A stretch of DNA of 64,000 nucleotides from Mycobacterium decipiens (GTDB lineage Bacteria > Actinomycetota > Actinomycetes > Mycobacteriales > Mycobacteriaceae). Shown here one piece after another: positions 1 to 7,660 of this stretch. Position numbers and translations under genes: made by a program. The DNA lies in the NCBI RefSeq assembly GCF_963853665.1, contig NZ_OY970459.1, forward strand, positions 2,108,001-2,172,000, given 5' to 3'. The stretch's first letter is position 1. Each line of letters opens with the position of its first letter. The notes under the pieces are model-generated. The model saw nothing but the letters and a program-made list of their open reading frames with translations, ran no database searches and was not told the origin of the DNA.

Positions 1-543
1 CGCGGAGGCGCCGGTGCCGATAATCCCGACGCGTTTGCCGGTCAGGTCCTGGCGGTGGTCCCAGCGTGCGGTGTGCATGGTGACGCCGTCGAACGAGTCC
101 ACCCCGTCGATGTCGGGCAGCTTCGGCACCGTCAGGACACCGCTGGCGCTGATCAGGAACCTGGCACTAACCTCGCCGCCTGGATCGGTGTGCACGCGCC
201 ACAAACTCTGGTGGTCGTCGAATTCGGCGGCGATAACCTTGGTGTTGAACCGGATTCGCGACCGGATGCCGTACTTGTCGACGCAGTGTTCGGCGTAGGC
301 CTTGAGCTCGTGCCCGGGTGCATACGTGCGCGACCAGTGCCGGCTCTGCTCGAACGAGAACTGGTAAGAGAACGATGGAATATCCACGGCGATACCGGGA
401 TAAGTGTTCCAGTACCAGGTCCCGCCGACTCCGTCGCCGGCTTCGACCACTAGGTAATCGGTGAAGCCCGCCCGGTCCAGTTTGATTGCGGCGCCGATTC
501 CGGAGAATCCGGCGCCGACGATCAGTGCGTGGTAGTCGGGCAT
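1..543 (-). CDS. FAD-dependent monooxygenase, N-terminal part (Rv1393c-like), runs off the window
   Basis: Reading leftward from an ATG at 543 gives 181 codons with no stop before the window edge, so only the N-terminus is present. Residues 8-17 ([10 protein letters not shown]) form the GxGxxG FAD-binding turn of a Rossmann fold. A second nucleotide-binding turn (IIGTGAS) appears near residue 177 and would bind NADPH. This layout is typical of Baeyer-Villiger and other class B flavin monooxygenases, which oxidise ketones or related substrates. The substrate cannot be deduced. The start overlaps the last 22 bases of cyp132 on the same strand, so the two are probably co-transcribed, as in M. 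tuberculosis. Confidence 0.85.
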   Translation of the reverse strand, partial: MPDYHALIVGAGFSGIGAAIKLDRAGFTDYLVVEAGDGVGGTWYWNTYPGIAVDIPSFSYQFSFEQSRHWSRTYAPGHELKAYAEHCVDKYGIRSRIRFNTKVIAAEFDDHQSLWRVHTDPGGEVSARFLISASGVLTVPKLPDIDGVDSFDGVTMHTARWDHRQDLTGKRVGIIGTGASA

Positions 544-1931
544 GAGCGCCTGGTTCCGATGAGGTGAATTCCGTGCTTGGGTCGCAGTGTCAGCGTTGCC
601 TCGAGTTCGACAGGTCGATCAGGTGCGAGGTCAAAAGTGAAGCGCTGACTCATGATTGCCGCTATCAGTACCATCTCCATCAGAGCGAAGCTCTGCCCGA
701 TGCAGATTCGTCGACCGCCGCCGAACGGCAGATATGCCGAGCGGGGACGGTCCCTGGCGGATCGCAAAAACCGGCTGGGATCGAACCTTTCCGGATCGGG
801 CCACCAGCGCGGGTCGTTGTGAATGTGGTGGATCGGGATGATAACGGTGGTGCCCCGGCGAATGTGGTGTCCGCCGATGACATCGTCGTCGACGGCCCGG
901 CGCGCGATGATCCAGACCGACGAGAAGTGGCGCTGCGACTCTTGCAGGCACGCGGTGGTCCACGGCAGGTTGCCCAGGTCGTCGGCGATCGGGCGGCGCG
1001 CTCCCAGGAGGTCGTCCACCTCGGTGAGCATGCGGTCGCGGGCTTCGGGGTGCAGCGCCATCAGATACCAGAACCAGGACATGGCGTTCGCGGTGGTTTC
1101 GTGACCGGCGAGCATGAACGTCAGCGCCTCGTCGCGCACCCGCTGCCGCGGCCAGGTTCCGCCGTCTGCATTCAGCAATACGTTGAGCAGGTCCGCGGAG
1201 TCGGTCGGCTGCGACAGGCGCCGATCGATCACAGAGTTGACGGCGCGATCCAGCGCCAGCGTGATCTCTTGCATTTCCCGCAACGGCGGCGGCAGCCGTA
1301 CACCCGAGTAGATGCACCGGACCAGCGCGTCGTAGATCGGTTGCGGCATGAGACCCCACAGCCCGAGTCGCTCCAGCTTTTCCGCCCGCCGCAGTCCGCG
1401 GGTCGCGAGATCGTTCATGCTGCCGACCAACGGCCCGAAGTCCTGGCTGAACAGGGCATTGGCGACCACGCGCAAGGTCGCTTCGACCATCGTCTGGTGC
1501 ATGTCGAATTGCATGCTGCCAGACGGGAGCGCGGCGGTGACGTCTGCGATCGGGTCGATCATCAGGTCGACGAGCCCGTTGAGGTGGCGCCGGGCGAAGG
1601 TAGGATTCAGCGCGCCGCGGTGGCTGGCCCACGAATCGCCTTCGTCGGTAAGCAGGTTGAGGCCGGCCGCGGCCCGGATCGGTCCGTATTCGTCGGACTT
1701 GACGTATTTCAGCCGTGCCTCGTGTAGCACGTGGTCGACGTAGTCGGGGTGACTGATGGAGATGAAACGTCTACCAGCACAACGGAATCGGGTGATGTCG
1801 CTGCCGCGTAGCCGACCCAGGAAGTTGTCGCCGGCGTCGAATCCGACGGTGAGCGCTTCCCGGGTCATCGTCCAGGTGCTCAGCCGTTTGGCGGGTCCCA
1901 TCGAGTGCCGCTCGGCGGTCAGGGTGGCCAT
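522..1931 (-). CDS. cyp132: Cytochrome P450 (Cyp132-like)
   Basis: This 469-residue protein is a haem-thiolate monooxygenase. It has the I-helix oxygen-activation motif AGHETTAN, an ExxR motif (ESQR) and the haem-binding loop [10 protein letters not shown], whose cysteine at about residue 410 is the axial ligand. The start was set at the ATG at 1931 (MATLTAE). An in-frame GTG/ATG extension to 1982 would run into the regulatory region shared with the divergent AraC gene. The C-terminus overlaps the downstream monooxygenase by 22 bases. The sequence closely resembles M. tuberculosis Cyp132 as I remember it. The substrate is unknown; the family name CYP132 does not imply one. Confidence 0.93.
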   Translation of the reverse strand: MATLTAERHSMGPAKRLSTWTMTREALTVGFDAGDNFLGRLRGSDITRFRCAGRRFISISHPDYVDHVLHEARLKYVKSDEYGPIRAAAGLNLLTDEGDSWASHRGALNPTFARRHLNGLVDLMIDPIADVTAALPSGSMQFDMHQTMVEATLRVVANALFSQDFGPLVGSMNDLATRGLRRAEKLERLGLWGLMPQPIYDALVRCIYSGVRLPPPLREMQEITLALDRAVNSVIDRRLSQPTDSADLLNVLLNADGGTWPRQRVRDEALTFMLAGHETTANAMSWFWYLMALHPEARDRMLTEVDDLLGARRPIADDLGNLPWTTACLQESQRHFSSVWIIARRAVDDDVIGGHHIRRGTTVIIPIHHIHNDPRWWPDPERFDPSRFLRSARDRPRSAYLPFGGGRRICIGQSFALMEMVLIAAIMSQRFTFDLAPDRPVELEATLTLRPKHGIHLIGTRRSCPTTTH

Positions 1932-1974
1932 GCCTCCACTGTAGGGATGACCCGGACGTCCCGTAATGAGAATA

Positions 1975-2002
1975 TAGGACATAGAGTTGGGAGTTTAGGA
2001 CA
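1975..2002. promoter_or_regulatory. Direct repeat TAGGACA x2, 21 bp apart, putative AraC-type binding site
   Basis: TAGGACA occurs at 1975-1981 and again at 1996-2002, a spacing of exactly 21 bp (two helical turns). It lies in the 75-bp gap between divergent cyp132 and its AraC regulator. AraC proteins classically bind direct half-sites 21 bp apart. The second repeat ends four bases before the regulator's ATG, so occupancy could also repress the regulator itself. Inferred from spacing and position only. Confidence 0.5.
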
Positions 2003-2006
2003 GCTC

Positions 2007-3041
2007 ATGGCACATTTTCCGCCTGCTGCCGAGGTAGGGCACCCGGTGTATGCGACCCGGGTGTTGTGTGAGGTGGCCGCCGAGCGCGGGGTGCCGACCC
2101 GCGATGTGCTGGCGGGCACCGCGATCGAGCCGGCGGATCTCGACGATCCGGACACCGTGGTCAGCGGGCTCGACGAGATCACCGCGGTGCGACGGCTGCT
2201 GACCCGGTTGCCGGATGACGCGGGCGTCGGTATCGACGTGGGCAGCCGATTCACGCTCACCCATTTTGGTTTGTTCGGCTTCGCGGTGATGTCGTGTGGC
2301 ACGCTTCGCGAACTGTTCGGGATAACGATGCGCTACTTCGCGCTGACCATGCTGCACATCGATGTCACATTGTTTGAAACCGCCGACGATTGCCTGTTCG
2401 AATTGGACGCGGGGCACTTGCCTGCGGACGTGCAGAGGTTCTTCATCGAGCGCGATGTCGCTGGAATCATCACGACGACAATGAGTTTCATCCGTCCTGT
2501 AGCTGAGAAGTACGCCGACCAGATGTCGGCGGAGGTGGCGATCGACGAGGAACTGCTGCGCCCCCTGCTCTGGCTCATGCCGGTACACGACATCGCCTTC
2601 GGCCGGGCGCACAACAGGCTGCACTTCCCGCGCGCCATGCTCGACGAGCCGTTGCCGCAGGCCGATCGTCACACGCTGGAAATGTGTATCGCACAGTGTG
2701 ACGTGCTGATGCAGCACAACGAGCAACGCCGGGGGATTACTGCGCTGGTGCGCACCAAACTGTTTCGTGATTCGGGGCGGTTCCCCACACTTCCCGAAGT
2801 TGCGGCCGAGCTCGACATCCATCCGCGAACGCTGCGGCGGCGACTTGCTGAGGAAGGCACGTCATTTCGGGCGCTGCTCAATGAGGTGCGGTCTGCCGTG
2901 GCCGTCGACTTGCTGCGTAGCGTGGGGCTGACGGTGGAGGAGGTGTCCAGGCGGCTGGGCTACACCGAGGTTTCGACGTTTTCGCACGCGTTCAAACGCT
3001 GGTACGGCGTGGCGCCCAGCGCGTATTCGGGCCAGGGTTAG
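2007..3041 (+). CDS. AraC-family transcriptional regulator (Rv1395-like)
   Basis: The protein has 344 residues from the ATG at 2007 ([10 protein letters not shown]), the same length I recall for Rv1395. The N-terminal two thirds match an arabinose-operon-regulator-like ligand or dimerisation domain (the OruR/MmsR type seen in many mycobacterial AraC proteins). Residues about 260-340 contain two helix-turn-helix units, the first around [19 protein letters not shown] and the second around [20 protein letters not shown], followed by the conserved [10 protein letters not shown]. It is divergent from cyp132. The M. tuberculosis orthologue is reported to activate cyp132 and repress itself, which agrees with the direct repeats between the two genes. 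Confidence 0.93.
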   Translation: MAHFPPAAEVGHPVYATRVLCEVAAERGVPTRDVLAGTAIEPADLDDPDTVVSGLDEITAVRRLLTRLPDDAGVGIDVGSRFTLTHFGLFGFAVMSCGTLRELFGITMRYFALTMLHIDVTLFETADDCLFELDAGHLPADVQRFFIERDVAGIITTTMSFIRPVAEKYADQMSAEVAIDEELLRPLLWLMPVHDIAFGRAHNRLHFPRAMLDEPLPQADRHTLEMCIAQCDVLMQHNEQRRGITALVRTKLFRDSGRFPTLPEVAAELDIHPRTLRRRLAEEGTSFRALLNEVRSAVAVDLLRSVGLTVEEVSRRLGYTEVSTFSHAFKRWYGVAPSAYSGQG

Positions 3042-3191
3042 CCTCGCCGGACGGTTGATGGTCATATCAAACCGTGCGCCGCGCGGCAGAATGGCGTCCG
3101 CCGGAGTCACCATAGCCGGGGGTGCGCGTCAGTGCCAGCCGGATCACCCCCTGTAGTCGTTGACGGGCTTGCAGGCAATAGGATTTGCACA

Positions 3192-4262
3192 GTGCGCAAG
3201 CCCACGCTAAAGGACGTGGCGGAGGCGGCGGGTGTCCACTCCGCAACCGCGTCGCGCGCGCTTAACCCATCCACGCGGTCGTTGGTCAGCGCCGAGACGG
3301 CGCGTCGTGTGTTGCGGGCGGCCGAGTCGCTTGGCTACCGAGCCAATCCGATCGCTCGCAGCCTCAGGACGTCACGGACTCGTACTGTCGGTTTGTTGGT
3401 CCCTGACCTCGCCATTCCGCTGTTCCCGCCGATTGTGCGTGCTGCCGAGGATGTGCTCGCCCAGCACGGCTACGACACCTTCGTCGCCAGCACCGACGAC
3501 GATGCCACACGAGAACAGCGCCTGGTTGATTCGCTGGTGGCACGACAGGTGGACGGCCTGATAATTGCCACCGGGCGCAGGGATCATGCGCTGGTGGAGC
3601 CACTTCGGGACGAGGGAATCAAGATCGTCTGGATCAATCGGCGAGCCAACAGTCCCGACATCGCTGCGGTTATTCCGGACGATCCATCGGGAATGACCCA
3701 GGCCGTCGAACACCTCGTCGGGCTGGGTCACACCAGGATTGCCCACCTGGCGGGTCCGTTCAGCACATCGACGGGGGTAATGCGATCGGCGGCATTTCGG
3801 CACGCCGCGGGCGACGCTGGGGTCGCCGACGATCCGGCGCTGATCGTCGAATGTGCGGGCTGGTTTGAGGCGGACGGCGCGACTGCGCTGCGTGAGCTGT
3901 TGGATCGCGGTGTGGAGTTCACCGCGGTTATCACTGCCAATGATTTGATCGCCCTGGGCTGCTACGACGTGTTCGCTGAAGCCGGTATCGACTGCCCGGA
4001 GCAGATCAGCCTCGTCGGGTACAACGACATCCCATTCTTGGACAAGTTGCGTCCGCCGATGACGTCGGTGCGGATTCCGCAGGCGGCGGTTGGCGCCGAG
4101 GCGGCTCGCCTACTGCTTGATTGCATCGAGGAGCCGTCGCGAATGCCGGGTACGGTGTTGATGCCCGTGACTCTCATGGTCCGCGGTTCCACAGCATCGC
4201 CCCCGCGGCGGCCACTGAGGGCAGCCTCCAACCCCACACCGTCTTTCTCGCCCACGTCATGA
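3192..4262 (+). CDS. LacI-family transcriptional regulator, full-length copy
   Basis: This 356-residue protein starts at GTG 3192 (VRKPTLKDVAEAAGV), which puts the LacI helix-turn-helix at residues 4-24 and the hinge helix around TARRVLRAAESLGYRAN, as usual for the family. A GTG at 3132 would add 20 residues and cannot be excluded. Residues 60-330 form the periplasmic-binding-protein-like sensor domain, with the conserved DGLI, HLVGLGHTRIAHLAG and SLVGYNDIPF segments. Such proteins are dimeric repressors that bind sugars or nucleosides; the ligand is not evident. I know of no LacI gene at this place in M. tuberculosis. Palindromic operator-like sites lie downstream at 4367-4380 and 4592-4605, next to PE/PPE genes, suggesting a local target. 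Confidence 0.9.
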   Translation: MRKPTLKDVAEAAGVHSATASRALNPSTRSLVSAETARRVLRAAESLGYRANPIARSLRTSRTRTVGLLVPDLAIPLFPPIVRAAEDVLAQHGYDTFVASTDDDATREQRLVDSLVARQVDGLIIATGRRDHALVEPLRDEGIKIVWINRRANSPDIAAVIPDDPSGMTQAVEHLVGLGHTRIAHLAGPFSTSTGVMRSAAFRHAAGDAGVADDPALIVECAGWFEADGATALRELLDRGVEFTAVITANDLIALGCYDVFAEAGIDCPEQISLVGYNDIPFLDKLRPPMTSVRIPQAAVGAEAARLLLDCIEEPSRMPGTVLMPVTLMVRGSTASPPRRPLRAASNPTPSFSPTS

Positions 4263-4282
4263 GCGGCCAAAAAGCACGACTG
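3294..4282. repeat. 1-kb direct repeat, copy 1 (LacI sensor domain)
   Basis: Positions 3294-4282 recur at 5021-6008 with a constant offset of 1727 through the coding part and one base missing just after the stop codon. I count 12 amino-acid differences over about 322 codons. The copied unit begins at GAGACGGCGCG inside the LacI gene, after the DNA-binding domain. Confidence 0.95.
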
Positions 4283-4366
4283 GCATGGTTTGCACGAGTT
4301 GTTGCGGACTCGCCGCAAGCAGCTGCGGAATCCCAGGCCGGACTCCGGTCTCATTTCCGGACACAA

Positions 4367-4380
4367 CACAATCGATTGCA
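4367..4380. promoter_or_regulatory. LacI-type operator-like palindrome CACAATCGATTGCA
   Basis: The dyad is centred on the CG at 4373-4374 and 5 of 7 positions per half-site are symmetric. It fits the general LacI-family pattern TGnAAnCGnTTnCA. It lies 105 bp after the LacI stop codon and 225 bp before a second similar site. Binding is inferred. Confidence 0.5.
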
Positions 4381-4591
4381 TACAAATCATTTCCGACCGC
4401 AATGATGTACCAGGGCGCCGCCGCTTAGCCCGCAACCGGTGAACGTGGCCGTATACAACAAAGATATGACTTTGGCGCATAAGGGATCTGAATCACAGGT
4501 GCCGGAGCTCTGATCCGCGTTACGGCAAGACGCCTCGACCGCAGTGAGAGCGTCTGGACTGGCCGTCTTCGGTGTCCGTTGCTACGATTAC

Positions 4592-4605
4592 TGCAATCGT
4601 TTGTA
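4592..4605. promoter_or_regulatory. LacI-type operator-like palindrome TGCAATCGTTTGTA
   Basis: The dyad is centred on the CG at 4598-4599 with 5 of 7 symmetric positions. It sits about 70-80 bp upstream of the first PE remnant. The equivalent place before the second PE gene carries a stronger palindrome at 7080-7093. Confidence 0.55.
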
Positions 4606-4670
4606 TTGCCAGTTTGTGGGCTGCTGGGTGCTTGGTCGTGCATGCGACCGCTACATTGGAAGGGGCCGTC

Positions 4671-4952
4671 GTGAGTGACGTTGCATGTGGGACTCGAAAG
4701 TTTGGTGCGGCCAGCGCGGGGCCGGCGTACGCTGCGGCGATACCGGCGATAATGCCCCCGGCTGCTGATCCGGTGTCGGCCCAGAACGCTGCCGTTCTAA
4801 GCGTACTGCACAGTGAGCATGCTGCGGTGGTCGGTGAAGCGACCGGAGAGCTTGGGCGTTCCGGAGTCGGGGTCGGTGAGTCCGATGTCAGTTGTGCCGT
4901 CGGTGATGGTGCCGCGGCGGCGTCAAACGCAGCCTCGGGCGGTTTGTTTTGA
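4671..4952 (+). pseudogene. PE5-like protein gene with a corrupted N-terminus
   Basis: Translation from GTG 4671 gives 93 residues. From PPAADPVSAQNAAVL onward to ELGRSGVGVGES the sequence matches PE5-type PE proteins of ESX-3 and the intact paralogue at 7165-7476. The N-terminus is out of register: the expected PE start appears in another frame from GTG 4675 (VTLHVGLESL), so a frameshift lies near 4705. About ten residues are also missing compared with the paralogue. Its stop codon overlaps the start of the next gene (TTGA), the arrangement normal for PE-PPE pairs. It may still be translated, but the first PE helix is lost. Confidence 0.7.
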
Positions 4953-5989
4953 CGGCTTCGGTTTGGATGGCCTCGCCGCCGGAGGTGCATTCGCTGCTCA
5001 CGGGCGCGTTGGAAAACGTCGAGACGGCGCGTCGTGTGTTGCGGGCGGCCGAGTCGCTTGGCTGCCGAGCCAATCCGATCGCTCGCAGCCTCAGGACGTC
5101 ACGGACTCGTACTGTCGGTTTGTTGGTCCCTGACCTCGCCATTCCGCTGTTCCCGCCGATTGTGCGTGCTGCCGAGGATGTACTCGTCCAGCATGGCTAC
5201 GACACCTTCGTCGCCAGCACCGGCGACGATGCCGCACGAGAACAGCGCCTGGTTGATTCGCTGGTGGCACGACAGGTGGACGGCTTGATAGTTGCCACCG
5301 GGCGCAGGGATCATGCGCTGGTGGAGCCACTTCGGGACGAGGGAATCAAGATCGTCTGGATCAATCGGCGAGCCGATAGTCCCGACATCGCTGCGGTTAT
5401 TCCGGACGATCCATCGGGGATGACCCAGGCGGTCGAACACCTCGTCGGGCTGGGTCACACCAGGATTGCCCACCTGGCGGGTCCGTTCAGCACACCGATG
5501 GGGGTAATGCGATCGGCGGCATTTCGGCACGCCGCGGGCGACGCTGGGGTTGCCGACGATCCGGCGCTGACCGTCGAATGTGCGGGCTGGTCTGAGGCGG
5601 ACGGCGCGACTGCGCTGCGTGAGCTGTTGGATCGCGGTGTGGAGTTCACCGCGGTTATCGCTGCCAATGATTTGATCGCCCTGGGCTGCTACGACGTGTT
5701 CGCTGAAGCCGGTATCGACTGCCCGGAGCAGATCAGCCTCGTCGGGTACAACGACATCCCATTCTTGGACAAGTTGCGTCCGCCGATGACGTCGGTGCGG
5801 ATTCCGCAGGCGGCGGTTGGCGCCGAGGCGGCTCGCCTACTGCTTGATTGCATCGAGGAGCCGTCGCGAATGCCGGGTACGGTGTTGATGCCCGTGACTC
5901 TCATGGTCCGCGGTTCCACAGCATCGCTCCCGCGGCGGCCGCTGAGGGCAGCCTCCAACCCCACACCGTCTTTCTCGCCCACGTCATGA
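4949..5989 (+). CDS. Fusion: PPE N-terminal tip joined to LacI ligand-binding domain (no DNA-binding domain)
   Basis: An uninterrupted 346-codon frame starts at TTG 4949. Residues 1-17 (MTASVWMASPPEVHSLL) are the start of an ESX-3-type PPE protein. Seven residues later the sequence switches at GAGACGGCGCG (5021) to the LacI protein encoded at 3192-4262, which it follows to the same stop. The entire LacI helix-turn-helix is absent, and only part of the hinge helix remains. It is translationally coupled to the upstream PE remnant by a TTGA overlap. The product could be inert, or could bind the LacI ligand or form mixed dimers with the intact repressor. Conservation of the reading frame over 1 kb argues against long neutrality or indicates a recent event. 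Confidence 0.8.
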   Translation: MTASVWMASPPEVHSLLTGALENVETARRVLRAAESLGCRANPIARSLRTSRTRTVGLLVPDLAIPLFPPIVRAAEDVLVQHGYDTFVASTGDDAAREQRLVDSLVARQVDGLIVATGRRDHALVEPLRDEGIKIVWINRRADSPDIAAVIPDDPSGMTQAVEHLVGLGHTRIAHLAGPFSTPMGVMRSAAFRHAAGDAGVADDPALTVECAGWSEADGATALRELLDRGVEFTAVIAANDLIALGCYDVFAEAGIDCPEQISLVGYNDIPFLDKLRPPMTSVRIPQAAVGAEAARLLLDCIEEPSRMPGTVLMPVTLMVRGSTASLPRRPLRAASNPTPSFSPTS

Positions 5990-6008
5990 GCGGCAAAAGG
6001 CACGACTG
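5021..6008. repeat. 1-kb direct repeat, copy 2 (LacI sensor domain)
   Basis: Second copy of 3294-4282. There are no insertions or deletions through the coding part, and one base is missing just after the stop. The left edge falls inside the PPE fragment, so this copy was inserted into, or recombined with, a PE-PPE locus. Confidence 0.95.
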
Positions 6009-6300
6009 CAGTAGCTTGGAATCGCTTCTGCTACCAACACTCTGAGCCACCCTGGAGAGTCTGGACCGTTGGTGTGTCCCGCATCTCGTGCAGTCATCTT
6101 TCTGGGGTTTCACCGCGTTGACTCGTCAGAAATGCGCGCGTAAGCCCGAGTGATGGGTCGACGTTGGCCGAGCGCAGAGCCGTGACGGAGACGACCGCAG
6201 TTCGGCGTGTTGCACCAAGCCGGGATCGCTGCTCAAAGTCAGATCCCGGTGCGGGACCTGGGTCGAATGAGACGAGGCTTGACCTGGGTTCGCCGAGACT

Positions 6301-6805
6301 GACCTGGTCGGCCACGACGGCGGCAATCTGGCTGGCCCCATGTGTTTGCGCGGTCGATCACCGATGTCGCTACGGCTGGACGGAAAACTGCTCAGTGCCG
6401 GACAACACCGCCGAATGTGTCCTGGCAGCACTCAATCACATCGCCGGCAACATGCCGTTTCCGATCCTGGGCGTGGACTTTGGCAACGGATCAGAATTCA
6501 TCACCGACCACTTGCTGCAATGGCGCCAAGGGCGCCAGATCACCTTCACCCGGCGTAGCCGGCCAACAAGAACGACGGCTGTCATGTCGGGCAGAAGAAC
6601 TGGGCGGTGATCCGCACCGTGGTCGGTTACCACCGCTATGACACCGCTGCGGGAGTTGTTGTTACTCAACGAGATCTGGCGGCTGCAGTCCAAGCTGACC
6701 AACCACTTCTACTCGCAGCAGAAGCTGATATCCGAGGTCTGCAACGGAGCCAAAGTGTCCAAGAAACACGGCAAGGCGACCACCCCGCTTCATCGCGCGA
6801 TTGAT
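6301..6805 (+). pseudogene. Degenerate IS transposase / integrase-core remnant
   Basis: Pieces of a DDE (rve) integrase domain read on the plus strand in several frames: DLVGHDGGNLAGP near 6301, then SITDVATAG, then PILGVDFGNGSEFITDH near 6460-6515. The last carries the second catalytic Asp of the DDE triad. CHVGQKNWAVIRTVVGYHRYDT follows near 6570-6640, then ELLLLNEIWRLQSKLTN and KVSKKHGKATTP. At least four frame changes show it is dead. No terminal inverted repeats were recognised, so the IS family was not assigned. It lies between two PE-PPE-type cassettes and probably marks the rearrangement that built the island. Confidence 0.75.
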
Positions 6806-7164
6806 CACCCGACAATGCCTGTGGGAGCGCATCGGGGCGCGGACCGCGACCTTGTCTGGATGCTTGAATCCCCCTGGGGCGCGCCCTTCCAGATGATCGT
6901 GGGTTTGGCGTGCGCGGGGTGACCTGCCAATGCGCCGGGGCGTGCCTCGTAACCGACAAACATGGCCTATGCACGCCACTCTGCGCTGTTGTTCCGAGAA
7001 ACTGGAGCACGTCAACACGGCACCGCCGCGGGGAGAGCGTCCGGTTTGACAGCCGTCAGCGCTGTCCTTACGATTGCGATGCAAACGATTGCATTGCCAG
7101 GTTTTCCAAATCCGTGCGTGCTTGGTCGTGCATGTCACCGCTACATCGGGAGGGATCGTGCACA
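6806..7164. other. Non-coding stretch before the PE5-like gene
   Basis: No gene is supported. It contains the best LacI-like palindrome (7080-7093) and a segment paralogous to the region just before 4671. A purine-rich GGGAGGGA just before 7165 is a plausible ribosome binding site for the PE gene. Confidence 0.55.
7080..7093. promoter_or_regulatory. LacI-type operator-like palindrome TGCAAACGATTGCA
   Basis: The dyad is centred on the CG at 7086-7087 with 6 of 7 symmetric positions. It matches the LacI-family pattern with a central CpG that the hinge helices pry open. It lies 72 bp upstream of the PE5-like start, where a repressor could block the promoter. Binding by the LacI protein encoded at 3192-4262 is inferred. 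Confidence 0.6.
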
Positions 7165-7476
7165 GTGATATTGCGAGTGGGACGCCAAGGTTTGGCAGCG
7201 GCCAGCGCGGCACTGGTGGCCCTGGCGACTTGGTTGGCGACCGGATACGGTGCCGCGTTACCAGTGCCTATTGGGGTGGTGTCAGCGGCAGCTGATCCGG
7301 TGTTGCTGGGAAACGCAGCCGCTCTTAGCGCCCTGGGCGACGAGCATGCTGAGATAGCCGCCGACGCGATCGAAGAGCTTGCGTGTTTTGCGATCGGGAT
7401 GGGTGAGTTCGGTGTCAGTTATGCCGTTGGTGATGCCGTGGCGGCGTGGACGCATGTGGGCTGGGGTGGCTTGTGA
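7165..7476 (+). CDS. PE5-like PE-family protein
   Basis: This 103-residue protein starts at GTG 7165 (VILRVGRQGLAAASAALVAL) behind GGGAGGGA. Length and sequence follow the ESX-3 protein PE5 of M. tuberculosis: the same opening, then SAAADPVLLGNAAALSALG and an ELACFAIGMGEFGVSYAVGDA tail. PE proteins form a helical hairpin that pairs with a PPE partner, and the pair is exported by a type VII secretion system. The stop overlaps the next start codon (GTGA), so expression is coupled to the fusion gene at 7473. No Gly-rich extension is present, as expected for ESX-associated ancestral PEs. Its natural PPE partner here is cut short; the PPE at 8146 may substitute. Confidence 0.8.
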   Translation: MILRVGRQGLAAASAALVALATWLATGYGAALPVPIGVVSAAADPVLLGNAAALSALGDEHAEIAADAIEELACFAIGMGEFGVSYAVGDAVAAWTHVGWGGL

Positions 7477-7649
7477 CGGCGCCGGTGTGGTTTGCCTTGC
7501 CGCCGGAACTGCATCCGGCGTTGCTAGCGGTGGCCCGGGGCGCCAAGGTGAATGCCTTGCTGGATGTCGCGCAGGCCAACATGGGTGAGGCCGCGGGCAC
7601 CTATGTGGCTGCCGATGTCGCCGCCGCGTCCGGTTACACGGGTTTCTGA
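7473..7649 (+). CDS. Fusion: PPE N-terminal tip joined to EsxG C-terminal helix
   Basis: A 58-residue frame from GTG 7473. Residues 1-18 ([18 protein letters not shown]) are a PPE start. From about residue 25 ([18 protein letters not shown] to GYTGF) it matches the C-terminal helix of EsxG, the WXG100 protein of ESX-3. An in-frame deletion has therefore removed most of a PPE gene and the first half of esxG. The remaining protein lacks the WXG turn, so it should not form a normal EsxG-EsxH four-helix bundle. It keeps the EsxG C-terminus directly in front of the EsxH-like gene, with 11 bp between them. Function unknown; it may be only a translational lead-in for the EsxH-like gene. Confidence 0.75.
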   Translation: MTAPVWFALPPELHPALLAVARGAKVNALLDVAQANMGEAAGTYVAADVAAASGYTGF

Positions 7650-7660
7650 AAGGGTTTGTG

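Larger units (their letters stand above)
4283..4670. other. Non-coding stretch upstream of the first PE remnant
   Basis: No convincing coding region. The recognisable content is two LacI-operator-like palindromes (4367-4380 and 4592-4605). From about 4572 to the PE start there is a segment resembling 7070-7165, including a shared CTTGGTCGTGCATG string, so the PE upstream regions are paralogous copies. Confidence 0.6.

Noticed and set aside
564..1727. Long plus-strand frame opposite cyp132
   Set aside because: Antisense shadow of a clear P450 gene in high-GC DNA, with no domain in the translation.
3156..3191. Dyad GCAAT-AGG-ATTTGC before the LacI start as an autoregulatory operator
   Set aside because: Half-sites are unequal and the centre is not CG, so it does not fit the LacI pattern of the three better sites.
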